A stretch of 64,000 nucleotides of DNA from Beroe forskalii (GCA_011033025.1 WFMF01000016.1:1-64000), one strand, 5' to 3'; shown: positions 23,618 to 38,461, numbered from the stretch's first letter. The notes: generated by a model not told the origin, from the sequence alone. Translations and numbers: made by a program.

Positions 23618-23760
23618 TAAAATTATTGCACTCGGCTTCGTCTTGTGCAATAATTTGGTATTGTCGCACTCGGCCTGCTCCTCATGCGACAATACAAATT
23701 ATTGCACTCATCTACCCCTCGTGCAATAATTTCTATTATATAACAATCGTTATATAATTC
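23618..23760. repeat. Multi-hairpin element B: series of stem-loops
   Basis: Three successive hairpins: AAATTATTGCAC.../GTGCAATAATTT (23620-23656), GTATTGTCGCA.../TGCGACAATAC (23658-23695) and AAATTATTGCAC.../GTGCAATAATTT (23697-23732), then a short one TATATAAC/GTTATATA (23737-23756). Loops again contain CTCG plus a CG-rich core. No long outer stem was found, unlike elements A and C. Confidence 0.7.
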
Positions 23761-24029
23761 TTGCTCCGATAATTTTTGTTACATAACGGCTTCAAAAATG
23801 GAGTTTAGGGGTCAATTAATAATTTTCATAAGATTTTAAAATTTTCGAAATTTTGGGGTGTGATAATTTTTCCAGGTGTGTGATAACTGTACAGTTATCA
23901 CACCCCTCAAAGAACACTTATCACACCTTTGAAAAATTATCACGCCCCAAAAATCAAATATTTAGAATTATGTGATTTGTATTTATTTATGTATTTAAGT
24001 ATGTAAAATCATATTATTTAGTCAATTCT

Positions 24030-24440
24030 ATCACTCCATTACGATACACCAGTGTATGCATCTTATACACCTTATACATCTTGTGTTATCTTGTTTTGGT
24101 TTCATGAGTTATGGATTCACCGTTCGCGTTAGTCTTTATGTGAGCCGCGCACGCACGTGCCAGTTAAGCAGTAAGACCACTTGCTCTCACTCCATTACGA
24201 TACACCAGTGTATCCATATTGTGTTATCTTGTTTTGGGTTCATGATCAGTTCATGTATCTTGTTGGTCATTATATGAGCCGCGCACCCACGTGCCAGTAA
24301 CACAACTTGCTCTCACTTCATAACGATACACCAGTGTATACATTTATTATGTTAAATCTTGTTTTGGTTTTATGAGTTTATGTAAACCCGGTAGTCGTTA
24401 TATGAGCCGCGCACCCACGTGCCACAAGGATCACTTAACC
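24030..24440. repeat. Three tandem copies of a 120-150 bp unit
   Basis: Each copy contains ATTACGATACACCAGTGTAT (with the palindrome ATACACCAGTGTAT), then a TCTTGTTTTGG block, then GAGCCGCGCACCCACGTGCC. Copies start near 24038, 24190 and 24320. No coding frame spans all copies. Confidence 0.8.
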
Positions 24441-24832
24441 TCACTGCTATAGTCTACAATCTGCCAATAAATGTGCATCCATTACAGCATTACACACTCA
24501 CACGGAAATGATCTCTCTATCATGTTTTGATCTCGCTACACATCTCAATCAACAATCACTTTTATAGTACCTTGGAATCAAAAGATATGACCAAAGTTTA
24601 TGAATATTCCGGACTTGCGTTTTTATTCTTACTTTCTTAGGCAAATCTAAATATACATAGCCACTTTTCACCATCAAATCTAAAATTCCTGGCCACTTCG
24701 GAGCTTGATATTTTCAAGATTCAATTTCAAGCCCTCTAGTTCAAAGAATTTTTATATTTAAAGGCTTCTAAATTCTCTTTCTCTTTGGAAAAACAGTGTG
24801 TGTAGATCTCCGTCCGTTTCTCACGTTATATA

Positions 24833-25010
24833 ATAGATTAATCAAACACCCTAAGGATACGTTTATATCAATTATCACACTCGCCTTCGGCTCGAGTGAT
24901 AATTGGAATTATTGCACTCGCCTTCGGCTCGAGCAATAATTCGAATTATCACACTCGCTTCGCTCATGTGATAATTCATATAAACGTATCCTAAGGGTGT
25001 TTGATTATCC
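24833..25010. repeat. Cloverleaf-like element C: three hairpins inside a strong outer stem
   Basis: The outer arms share AATCAAACACCCT and GGATACGTTTATAT on the left, with their complements on the right (24978-25010). Inside are AATTATCACACTCG/CGAGTGATAATT (24869-24906), AATTATTGCACTCG/CGAGCAATAATT (24907-24942) and GAATTATCACA/TGTGATAATTC (24942-24977). Two loops are identical (ccttcgg core). The stems differ between hairpins but each is internally complementary. Confidence 0.8.
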
Positions 25011-25119
25011 TATATTAGCGCATTCCCAGCCATGCTCTAAGCGTATATTATTCACCAAGTGTACAAAAGTACAAAGCTTTGAGCCTTTAAAAGGCTCAGG
25101 TTTTTAGTATTCTGCACAG

Positions 25120-25430
25120 TTCACAGCAGAAAAGGACGTTCTGTAGTATCACTTTTTTAGGTGTAGAGCAATTATCTACTGATCAGTCGAGGTAGCAGTG
25201 TGGCAGCTCTCCCAGCAGAAAAGGACGTTCTGTCGTATCACTTATTTGGCCCAAGTGTTGAATAGCATCATAAAAATTGCAAATAACACGGTGTAAGAGT
25301 GGAGTAACATGGTAAAAGTGTGCAATAATACCAAAAGGGTTGAGTAGGTAATACAACAAAAAACTCAAAATAACACGTTTTTATTCAACCGGAATAACCC
25401 TACCACATGGTGAATAATACTTCTTACTTA
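25120..25430. repeat. Local direct repeats between element C and the BTB copy 2
   Basis: CAGCAGAAAAGGACGTTCTG occurs at about 25127 and 25216, each followed by TGTAGTATCACTT or a close variant. The segment at about 25360-25420 (aactcaaaataacac...) is a diverged copy of 23500-23570. No gene here. Confidence 0.6.
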
Positions 25431-25623
25431 ACTTTCCAAGCACAAAATCATAAAGTCCTACCTATGATCATAAATCTATTCCATATAATATAGACTCTAC
25501 AATACCAACTTAAACGCAAAGGTTTGAGTGCAGAGGCTTTAAAATTTTTTTTGCTATTACTGTGTAAGTGCTAAAATTAAAAAGCCACAAGCAGTCTGAT
25601 GAAATGGATTGGAAAGTTGGAAA

Positions 25624-27524
25624 TCATAACTTCCTCCTTTTTGTCAAATGCCCCTCTGTTTCATGGGATTCTTGATGTCGTGTTATAGGTGTAAAGTCAC
25701 ATGTATGATCATCTGAAGAATCATAATATATAATCAAAGCAATGTATCCATCATCAGGAATTGACTCTCCTCCCCAATGAACATGATTACTATGACATAT
25801 TGGTTTCCCTTCCCATGAGACCAAAGCAGTTCTGCTGGGCTGTTTTGAATACTTTACATTAAAGTCTCTCCTCAGAACGAAGTGCATCTTTTGAGCAGAT
25901 ATATAATCAGGGTGGATGTGTATGTCATCAGGATAGTCCTCAACATCAGTACAGAGACCCATATCAAATGAATTAGGTTCATTCGAAATAGGACTAACAT
26001 TAATGATAAAACCACATTGGTTGGGATTATCACATGACTTTACTCTTGGATTTTTCCAATAAAATTTGTAAATTCTTTTTCGACCACAAAATTCTCCAGC
26101 ACGAATGGTCTTAGGATGAGAATGATTTTTCAGAGAAACATTTTTTTGCATTTTACCCCTGTGACATATCAATTCAACAGAATCACTTACTGAGACTAAT
26201 TCGTTACAGTTCCAGACATGCCATTGCCATGATTTTGAGTATGCATTGCGTTCATCTTCTCCCATTAAACTGCTCACCTTATGACAACTATAACTTTCAT
26301 GTTTTTTAAAGAAGTGGGGATGCATTCGTTTCCAACCCCTAGTATCTTTTACTGCAATAAGAGAAGTGATCAATTCCTTGAATCCTGAGTCAGGTGTTAT
26401 GTTGGTAAAAGATCCTTGACGTATAATGAGCTCAATTACCATATAAAGATTTTTGAAAACAGAAGATGATGAAGCAACTTGAAGTATATCTTTTACATCA
26501 TATGAAATTCTATCCATACTATACACATCATTGACATTTCTTCTGATAGATGCAAATAAATTTGGAATACAGGTTGAATTTCGGATATTCTCTACAGCAT
26601 TGAAATCACAGATAATATCTTCTATTTCTCTCTGTGGATGATCTACTACTAAACTGTTTGTGGAACCTAAAACATTGAAGCTCCTAGATCTTTCATTGCA
26701 AGAAGAATTTATTGTGTCTATATTGAGTGCTTCGAGAACTACCTGTAGGTTTTCTTTTCTTCCTCAGTGTTCACAACAAAATCATATCCCTTCAATTCTA
26801 CCAGACATTTGATATCACTGCTGGATGCTCCACAATTATCAAAATTGATTCCTTTAAGAATATAAGCAGACTTATCATCAAGGTGGTAACCTTGTCTAGC
26901 AATTTGTTCTTTGACTATCTTCAAGATGACACCATCATATCCGTTAGCAATAGTCAACAACATTTTCAATTGTTCTACTGATAGATGCATATAGGAAGCA
27001 GCATATTTCCCAATAAAAAACACGTTTTTGTAATTGTTCCATAGAGGAAATTTTTTCTGTGACCTTTTCTGTAGTATTTTTGTCTCAACCTTTTATGGGC
27101 AAACAATGCTTCATCTAGTGAAAATTTCAGCATACTGAACTTTTGTTCATCATCCATGTTATCCAGTAACAGTGAGTCATTGACTTGAAGGTAAAAAAGC
27201 ATTACACTTGTTCAATATCCAATCTACCATAAACATTTCAGCAAGATTGTTTAGTTGCCGAAATGAATCATACTTTAAATCAACTTTTCCTGAGTACAGG
27301 CACCGAACAAAATGCTCAACACTTTTCTTACTGAAACCAGTTATGTCCACAGACATCTTCAGTTGTTTAAAGAATAAATCTTGGAAAACTGCACTATTAT
27401 ATGAAAGAATGATAGAGTTTGCTTTCAAAAATTCATTATCATCAACCAATAATGTAACATTATTGTGAACCAGGCAATCTAAATTTTCTACCCCAAAGTC
27501 TACTGGTACCTTTTCCTTTGCCAT
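25624..27524 (-). pseudogene. BTB-domain protein pseudogene, copy 2
   Basis: Same gene family as copy 1, same strand, 5.6 kb away. Start MAKEKVPVDFGVENLDCLVH at 27524. BTB domain: NNVTLLVDDNEFLKANSIIL, VRCLYSGKVDLKYDSFRQL. The frame shifts in a T-run near 27190 (continuing MLFYLQVNDSLLLDN), in an A-run near 27050 (then VFFIGKYAASYMHLSVEQL, SAYILKGINFDNC), and in an A-run near 26745. After that it stays open for about 370 codons to 25624, through LFASI, FKNLYMVIELI, ICHRGKMQK, IYKFYWKNPRVKSC, QCGFIINVSPI and a C-terminal segment ending in KRRKL. The unbroken protein would be about 620 residues. Three shifts, all in or beside homopolymers, could be decay or sequencing errors; copy 1 has others, so decay is favoured. 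Confidence 0.75.
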
Positions 27525-29716
27525 GGTCTATAGACATCACTGTAGGAGAGGGCACATGCATTTAGAAATAGTATGAAATATGAAATTAATGCATGATTTG
27601 CAATGAAATGTGTTGAAATGTGTGAAAAATACAGCTGAGTCAAGATTTGAATAAAATTTCAGAATAAAAGAAAAATAAGACAGTTGCTGCCTGTGTATCT
27701 ATTCAATATTGAATTTTTGAAAAAAATACTCATCTAATAACAACCTAGACTCTGACCATAAACCAACAAACCATAAATCCTAACCTTTAACCTGATAAGT
27801 CTAACCCTTATCCCTTAATCTAACCTTTAATCTAACCATATCTGTTAATGTTACTGTTTGTTTTCTGCTGCTCCTTGAACAGTTGATCAGTTGAAATTCA
27901 AATAAATTAATAATAATTCATTACATAAAACTAAAGGAGAGGCTGAATCCGATGGTCAAGTAAAGTAAGTAAGTATATTATGGTATTAAACCATCTCTAA
28001 TCTCATACCCAATTGATCAATTTCAAATGTTAACAATTATTTAGCACCATTTCACTCCGGTGCCCATTCCATAGTAACATTAATAAAAATCAAATTTTCA
28101 TAAACAAATAAGATTAAGAAGTTATTCTAGGGGGGTCTCATGAAAAATCAATTTGGACAATTCCCCACAAAATTGGTACCAAAATGATCAGCACGATGAG
28201 TTCTTTCGAACAAACTAAGTTTTATTGACCAATTTGATGATTTGAGAGAGTTATAGGCTGCACCTGGGCAAGTAAACAAAGTTTTTTAAGTAAACAAAGT
28301 TTTTTATTGATCTCCACAACTTACAAGCCGCACTCAAAATGTGCAATGCCGAAATTTCGCTTAAAATTACGCATATCAATCGTCCTCACAAAAAATGCAA
28401 TTAAATGGAAAATCCTTGGGAGGATATTGCGCAGCATGTTCTCTTATAAGGTGGTCTTGTCTCTGGCACTTCTTGTGTCACGAGGCAGCCAGCTAAGTCC
28501 TGTTCCACCCTCCGGCTTACTTCACTCTGCCAGGTGCACCCGGGTCACGCTAAGGTTCAGGCAGCACAGAGCTGACTCTCATCCAGCTCTGTGTCCATAT
28601 CATCCCACTTCTCTGTCCCCCCCCCGCTTCACCCTCCTCACCCTACTACACCACGCAGCCCTTTCCTTGGCTCTCTTCTTCCTTCCCTCGTAACCCCCTT
28701 CTTCCCCAGTTCCCTTGAATCCCTTTTCTTGCTTGCAGTTCTGCTACTTTCCTCCTCTCTTCCCCCTTCAGGCATCTCCCAGAGACTGGTGATCTGACAC
28801 GCAGATTAACACAAGGTATACTATGAGTCACAATTCCACTTTGATCGCAAACAGATGCAAACGAACACACCCAGATCCCACCAATTACACATATTCAAAT
28901 CATTTTCGAGCTATCAAGAGCGCCAAGCGCATGCGTACAGTGCGTGCACATGCTGCATGCAGCTTATCAGTTATGTTGTTACCATAAAAGTCTCAACGAC
29001 CAACCCTTTCAGGAAACCTTTCAGCAAACTCTTTCAGGACTACTCCCTAGGCACAATCGATCATGTCCCCTGTGCAGTGTGTAGGCCTCCCTGCACGGCT
29101 GTGCATAGGCACTAGCCATTAGAGAACCTGCGCCAAGCAGCACTAACTTTTTGAGGCATTGTTGCAGCAGTTGAGCATGTGGAACTACCAGAACACTGGA
29201 TCCAGTCTAGTTATAGAGACCCCACATCCTACCTGGTTTCACTAGACAGGGGCCGACTGCAGTCATCACAATCATATCTCTGCACTAGAGCTATGCTAAT
29301 GCAGAGACGTACTCACAGGAGTACTAAATATGATTACTGCTCTTTTAGGGTTACTCTAATCAGGATACCAGCAATAGAATTCGTTGAAATGCAATGTTAA
29401 ATTGTTAATGGTTATTGCTTTCCGTTTATGCTGTTGTTAAAACAGTCTAGCATGCAACGCTAGCAAAGTTTATTTTAAGTCAGAACAGGCAAGAATACTA
29501 CTTTTCTGGAGCCAAGAATACTATCAAACAGTAGTGTGCTATGTGCATCTCTATCAAATTAGCAAGTGATCTTCCTCACTGTGAAATCATTCAAATTCTG
29601 AGCAATAAATCACGGACCAACCAATGTCAAAAGATGAGATTTAGGTTGAAAAACGTTCCCTAATCTGCTCCATATATCCTTCTATAAATATCTAATTTTA
29701 ACTCCCTAATGCCCAG
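27525..29716. other. Spacer upstream of the arrestin exons
   Basis: No exon for the missing N-terminal arrestin fold was found. Contents: AT-rich sequence, a 110-150 bp repeat copy (27958-28110, shared with 38280-38590), and a long pyrimidine-rich tract (about 28600-28770). Several open frames of 60-130 codons have no recognisable similarity. Confidence 0.45.
27958..28110. repeat. Dispersed repeat, copy without MITE
   Basis: Shares AATTGATCAAT, TCAAATGTTAACAATTATTT and CCGGTGCCCATTCCATAGTA with 38462-38590. Here the sequence AAGTAAAGTAAGTA...TATGGTATT is uninterrupted. In the other copy the palindromic element 38308-38461 sits at this point, so this is the empty-site version. Confidence 0.75.
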
Positions 29717-31014
29717 GTTCGTACACCTTCGAGTTCTCCCTGATCCTCCCTGACAAGATCCCCAATACCATCTACACCGTACACGGCTACGTGAGATACG
29801 TTATCTACTGCCGGTTCGGGGAGACGCCCCTACCCCAGTTCCTACAGGAAGCTTACCTCGACATTAGCGAGGTGAGTGTCACAACAGTCACACTATCTGC
29901 GGTCAGGAGTCAGGGGTTGAAGGATTATAGGAGGGTCTTTGCCTAGGCTCCGGTCAGATGCATAGCGTTTGCATCGCTTTCGTTTCTTCATTGCCATTTG
30001 CTAAGATAGTGCGAAGTTAAGCAGGAAAGGATTAGAATTAAAACAAAGCAAACAATATAAGAGTGAAATTTTGGATCATTCATAGTCACCAAAATCAATA
30101 CATTTGAATTTAATTTACATGATTCATCGCCAAATATCATTATCTTAAATTCAGTTAAAGAATGAAGGCGGCAGTATGGGAAGAAACAACATGGCAGTGC
30201 AGCATTTCATTGTTTTCAAGAGTTACAGTATCTCAGGTGTCCCAGGCATTCTCGATAGCACGTAAGACGCATTGCTATACCTAATAAAGCCTTATTTGAA
30301 ACGAGCTATATCTTAATATTCCATTTCATACATTCTGGCATTCTGCAATTGAATGGTAAACGGTGTAATGATTGCTGTGTAGAGTTGATGAACCCTTCGC
30401 GGGTAACAAAAGTCTGACAAGAATCTTAGAATCAATGCCACCATTCCTTCTATTGCAGGTATGACCAGGCGTACGAGCGAATAGGGAACATGCTTTGCAG
30501 CTCGGGGGAGGTTTCCTTCCTCTTCAGTCTACCTCGGACAGGTTTCTTTATCGGAGAGTACATGTATGTGACGGCCGATATCAGAAACATGTCCGATAGG
30601 GAAGTGGTGTTCTCAGAGGTTGCTATAAACCAGGCAATCGTGTTCAGAGCAGGTAAATCGGGGATGGGCAATTCAACTCTTGAAATCTCACATTCAAGAC
30701 AATTTATGTAAAATCACCAATTTTTCCAAGGTCAAATATCAGCAATCGGCTCACAACCTTTGTTTTGCTTAGGTGGATACGAGGACAGCGTGAAGAAGCG
30801 GATCTGCAGCACAAAACGTGGAAACCTCGGCCCTCATCAAACATTTCTGTGGGAAAACGTACCACTATTCATCCCAAGCATCTGTGACGTATCGACGGAA
30901 CACTGTAACATCATGGAACTTAAATACTACGCATCGTTTAGTGTTGGCGTGAGAACGAGAGTCAGAGTCAAGACGATACAGGTTGACATACCGATAATCA
31001 TAGGCGTAAAGTGA
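29717..31014 (+). CDS. Alpha-arrestin (arrestin domain-containing protein), 3' part
   Basis: Alpha-arrestins are adaptors that recruit NEDD4-type ubiquitin ligases and sort membrane cargo. Exons 29717-29871, 30155-30261, 30459-30652 and 30773-31014 join in phase with GT-AG borders. The first starts in phase 1, so exons are missing upstream. Visible: end of the N-terminal arrestin fold (SYTFEFSLILPDKIPN, VRYVIYCRFGE), linker (FIVFKSYSISGVPGI), then the C-terminal arrestin fold (SSGEVSFLFSLPRTGFFIGE, VTADIRNMSDREVVFSE) ending VDIPIIIGVK, the usual final strand. The protein stops there, without the PPxY tail of ARRDC1-4, unless a donor at the final GGC-gtaaag is used to reach a further exon. That makes it more like the short tail-less arrestins of invertebrates. 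Confidence 0.87.
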
Positions 31015-32154
31015 GATGGTAATATTATAGGAGTTAAATAAGTTGCCTAGTGCGTTCCTTCGGAGAGTCGTATCGGATGGACTTTGTTCATAGACAGAAT
31101 ATCAAATATGGCCGACCCAAACAAGTGTGCTATGATTATGTCAGTGTAAAGTGAAATAAGATACTAACTGCATTGGAATTTTGATGTATGAATGACTCGC
31201 GGAGAACAATCACGCAAATAGATAAAAGCACAAATCCATATTCAATGTCATGCACTTGAAAAGCCCTTGTTTACGATACGTCTGTAGATTTCAAGATAAA
31301 GAATCGCATTATTTCGTATTCCACCTCGTATAATGACGGTTTTTATGAGGTTGAATGTTTGACTTGAAAAGAATTTGTCATCCAAGGTTCACGAGAGTCA
31401 GAAAATATAACTCATTCCTAAATTCCACACGCTCAAAGATGTGAACGTACGTGCGACCTCGTGCAGCAATTGTTGTACGCTTTTTCCTTTTCAAAGACGA
31501 TTGGCATTTGGCGCCGCGCGTTCCATACATGTCAATCATTACGTAATGCTAAACTAGCAAGTCCAGTCACAAATCGCTACAATTAAGCAATCATTTTCGA
31601 TGATTTTACTGCTCTTGGCAAATGGCAGGCTGAAAGTAGTTTAAAACATTTTGAAAATTTACAGAACATTCAACCTCATACTGCTGTTTCTTTATTAGAT
31701 ATTCACGAAGCATTCTTATCGAAAGCTGTTAAATTCCAATTAAAAGGGCTGTTATCGGTAACATGCGGTATGTATAATGTTGCGGCAAATAAAACACAGA
31801 TAATGGTTTTATTTTGAGAAATCTAAAATCAAATTAAATTCAATTTAATTAGTTCTTTACTTCGTGTCTTCTTTCTTCCGACAGAAGTTGGCCTCAATCC
31901 ATGTGCTGATTGACAATGGCATCATTGATCAGAATCTGAAAGGTTTGTTGAATATTTCAAAGCTGTATTAAATAATTAACTTCATATTAACTTATTCAAA
32001 ATGATTTAAGCAGCTTAATATGGGATTGAAGCCCGGAAAAAGTAGCCCTCGAATGACGAAAGTCCACATCATCCTGTTTGCCACCTAATATTGTAACAGC
32101 GTGCTATTTCCTAATCTGTTTCATGGTTAGGCCCGGTGTAAGGCCATCCACATG
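31015..32154. other. Convergent 3' spacer
   Basis: Lies between the ends of the arrestin gene (+) and ETF1 (-). No convincing gene. A short exon-like open stretch at about 31885-31942, bordered by acag and ggtttg, was noted but has no similarity. Confidence 0.45.
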
Positions 32155-35950
<3,796 letters not shown>

Positions 35951-36544
35951 ACCTAATCAATATTTGGAATGGAAAGTCTAAAAATACATCTTAAACATCA
36001 CTTCAAGTCAATGATCAGTACAAAACTGTTCAATAATTTTACATATTTTATTTATCCACTTAATTCATCTATACACTTCTATAAGTTTTGAATCCAAGTG
36101 TTAATTAATTAATACACTCCTATTTGTGAGCCCAAGGAACAATTAACTAAAAACTAAATCAACTCTTAGACCTTAAAAGACATAAATCTTAATGTTCAAA
36201 ATCTAATACCGTTTAACTATCCAAACTTTAAAAAACAGAATCTAGGAAAGTCCATTCTTCTTTGACAAGATCTGTACCATGACTTGGTGAAATAACAAAA
36301 TACTTAGCATTTCAGAGTATTAGAATTGTGGGGAAAACTGTGAATTCTCTCTGCCCCAAGTGATTCAGACCCATCAAGAAATCTTTCAAATAAAGGATTG
36401 TGAAGCCGTATAAATATAATAAATAAGTAGATTATAAAATTTTAGTTATTACATATGGTTAAGTTGCTTAAATCGATATAGTTGTACTCATCAATTAGTT
36501 GATAATTCAATTCCATTGAATTGAATTAGATATCATTTTCACAG
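35951..36544. other. ETF1 upstream region
   Basis: AT-rich sequence with no open frames of note. It presumably contains the ETF1 promoter and 5' UTR. No TATA box or initiator can be argued for by eye. Confidence 0.4.
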
Positions 36545-36885
36545 CACTTTTTTTTAATTAAAAAGAAATCTTTCTTCAAGACATCAATCCGCACGACTGT
36601 TCTCCAACTCCATACTTGAACACCAAAATGATCCCTTTAGGTAATCCAATGTGGAGAGCAGCAGGATTTAAGTGAGTAACACCAAGATGAGTGGTGTGCA
36701 GGCATCTTCAGTCCAATACCGACCTCAGCTTTCAGGGTGTTCAAATTGGAGAGCTTTTTATGAGGTAGGCCCTCCAGCAGTCACCCCCTGGTACCAGGGT
36801 ATAGCACAGTCAAGTGCAGTGACCACCTGCCTGAATGAAACTGAAACTTGCTCTTTGGTCGTTGATTGTACTCCAAGCATAAAGA
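36545..36885. repeat. 330-bp direct repeat, copy 1
   Basis: Nearly identical to 37890-38225. Shared landmarks: AAAAAGAAATCTTTCTTCAA, CCAATGTGGAGAGCAGCAGG, GTGGTGTGCAGGCATCTTCA, CAGTCACCCCCTGGTACCAG, GTGACCACCTGCCTGAATGA. A third partial copy of the first ~30 bases lies at about 38234. Confidence 0.85.
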
Positions 36886-37782
36886 AATTAAGCAAAACAC
36901 TTAGTGAAGAGAACTCTCAACTAAATCCCTGAGAATTCTACTCAAAATAATAACTGGCCACAACAACCTCAATGCTCATCTCTACAGAATGAACATGGCC
37001 CTAGAACCAATTTGTGAATACTGCGACCTCCACAACTCAGGTGTTGACCCAATTTTCTGCCCAGATGAAACAGCAATACACATAATAGAAGACTGCCCAG
37101 CCTTTTCCATACAAAGAATTCGGCACTTCCAAGACTTCAAAATCAAACTAGAGGATATCATAGGTAGCAACAAACCACTCTCCACAACACTCCGTAGCCT
37201 CATAAACTTTTGTAACAAATCTGAATGCTTTAACAAAATCCCACAATTCACTGAGCCTATATCACCAAGAAGATAAACCAACAACAACAACAGCAACACC
37301 AATAGCAACAGCAGCAACAAATCATACCACCATCAAACAATCTCCTATCTCTCTGCTCCAGGCAGTAACCTGGAACTGGGCCTTGCCCATTGAGCCCAGT
37401 TAAATCAAAATCGATGGGAATATGATTTACACAGTCTGGTTGAGTCAGGCCTCCCCGTGACTCATCTGGACGAAGGGAGGTGGTACATAGCCACCTCCGG
37501 CTGATCTCCGACCTAATCTGCAGGCAAGCACTGACTTGTTTTGCAGTCTGTTTGAAGCCAGGGGCGTTGGTGGCTTGCTGGTCCAGTGAGGTCCTGGACG
37601 GGTAGGCTACTCTCAGCCCAGGATATCTCCGGCAGTCGGGTGGCCTGAAAAACCACCCAGGAGTTCACACCCTTCGCCTAGTGTACTAGGGACAGTCTCC
37701 ATGCCCAGCATGGCTGCCACCGGCCTGGTTGATTAAACCGACTGTGGCCGTTTTACTAAGACTAAGACTAAGACTACTAGAT
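36886..37782 (+). mobile_element. 3' remnant of a non-LTR retrotransposon (LINE)
   Basis: The frame around 36940-37276 reads IITGHNNLNAHLYRM, then PICEYCDLHN and AIHIIEDCPAF. From memory this is the TGH-x-x-L-N-x-H and Cys-rich pattern at the end of LINE ORF2 proteins that carry an RNase H domain. It is frameshifted near 36930 and only the C-terminus survives. A 3' UTR of about 480 bp follows and ends in ACTAAG tandem repeats (about 37758-37780), a typical LINE tail. It lies between the two 330-bp repeat copies. Confidence 0.7.
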
Positions 37783-37889
37783 GACCGGTGGATGGATTGG
37801 GGTTATTTGTGTCCTTTTATGATGCACATTAATAAAATTAATGAGAAGTGGCATGCATCCTGATGCAATACTCCATCTTGAGAGATGCT

Positions 37890-38225
37890 TTTTGAATTAA
37901 AAAGAAATCTTTCTTCAAGACATCAATCTGCAAGACTGTTCTACAACTCCATACTTAAACACCAACATGATCCCTTTAGGTAATCCAATGTGGAGAGCAG
38001 CAGGATCTAAGTGAGTCACACCAAGATGAGTGGTGTGCAGGCATCTTCAGTCCAATACCTACCTCAGCTTTCACATTTCAGGGTGTTTAAATTGCGAGAG
38101 CTTTTTATGAGGTAGGCCTCCCAGCAGTCACCCCCTGGTACCAGGATATAGCACCATCAAGTGCAGTGACCACCTGCCTGAATGAAATTGAAACTGAAAC
38201 CTGCTCTTCGGTCATTGATTGTACC
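37890..38225. repeat. 330-bp direct repeat, copy 2
   Basis: Same orientation as copy 1, about 90-95% identical by eye, with a short insertion (CACATTT) in the middle. It follows the LINE tail by about 110 bp. Confidence 0.85.
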
Positions 38226-38307
38226 GCACATATTTGAATTAAAAAGAAATCTTTCTTCAAGACATCACAAATTGAAATAAAGCATGAATTTAAAGTAAAG
38301 TAAGCAT

Positions 38308-38461
38308 TACCGTGGTGTTTCCACATAAAAGACGGCGCGCACTCAGTGCGCGCCACTGAGTGCGCGCCATTCCCACCTTGGAGATTTAATGGTGGGAATG
38401 GCGCGCACTCAGTGGCGCACTCAGTGCGCGCCGTTTTTATCATGTGGAAACACCACGGTAA
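38308..38461. mobile_element. 154-bp near-perfect palindromic MITE with TA target duplication
   Basis: Starts TACCGTGGTGTTTCCACAT and ends with the complement ATGTGGAAACACCACGGTA. The arms continue through GGCGCGCACTCAGTGCGCGC to a spacer of about 13 bases. It interrupts the dispersed repeat whose uninterrupted copy is at 27958. The uninterrupted copy has one TA at the site, and here TA flanks the element on both sides, as expected for Tc1/mariner-type insertion. A shorter relative is at 47841-47905. Confidence 0.85.

Noticed and set aside
20236-25010. CRISPR-like array among the short repeats
   Set aside because: Repeats are tandem satellites or hairpins without unique uniform spacers, and the DNA is eukaryotic.
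31885-31942. Exon-like stretch KLASIHVLIDNGIIDQNLK
   Set aside because: Has acag and ggt borders but no similarity and would need a weak donor inside the last arrestin codons.
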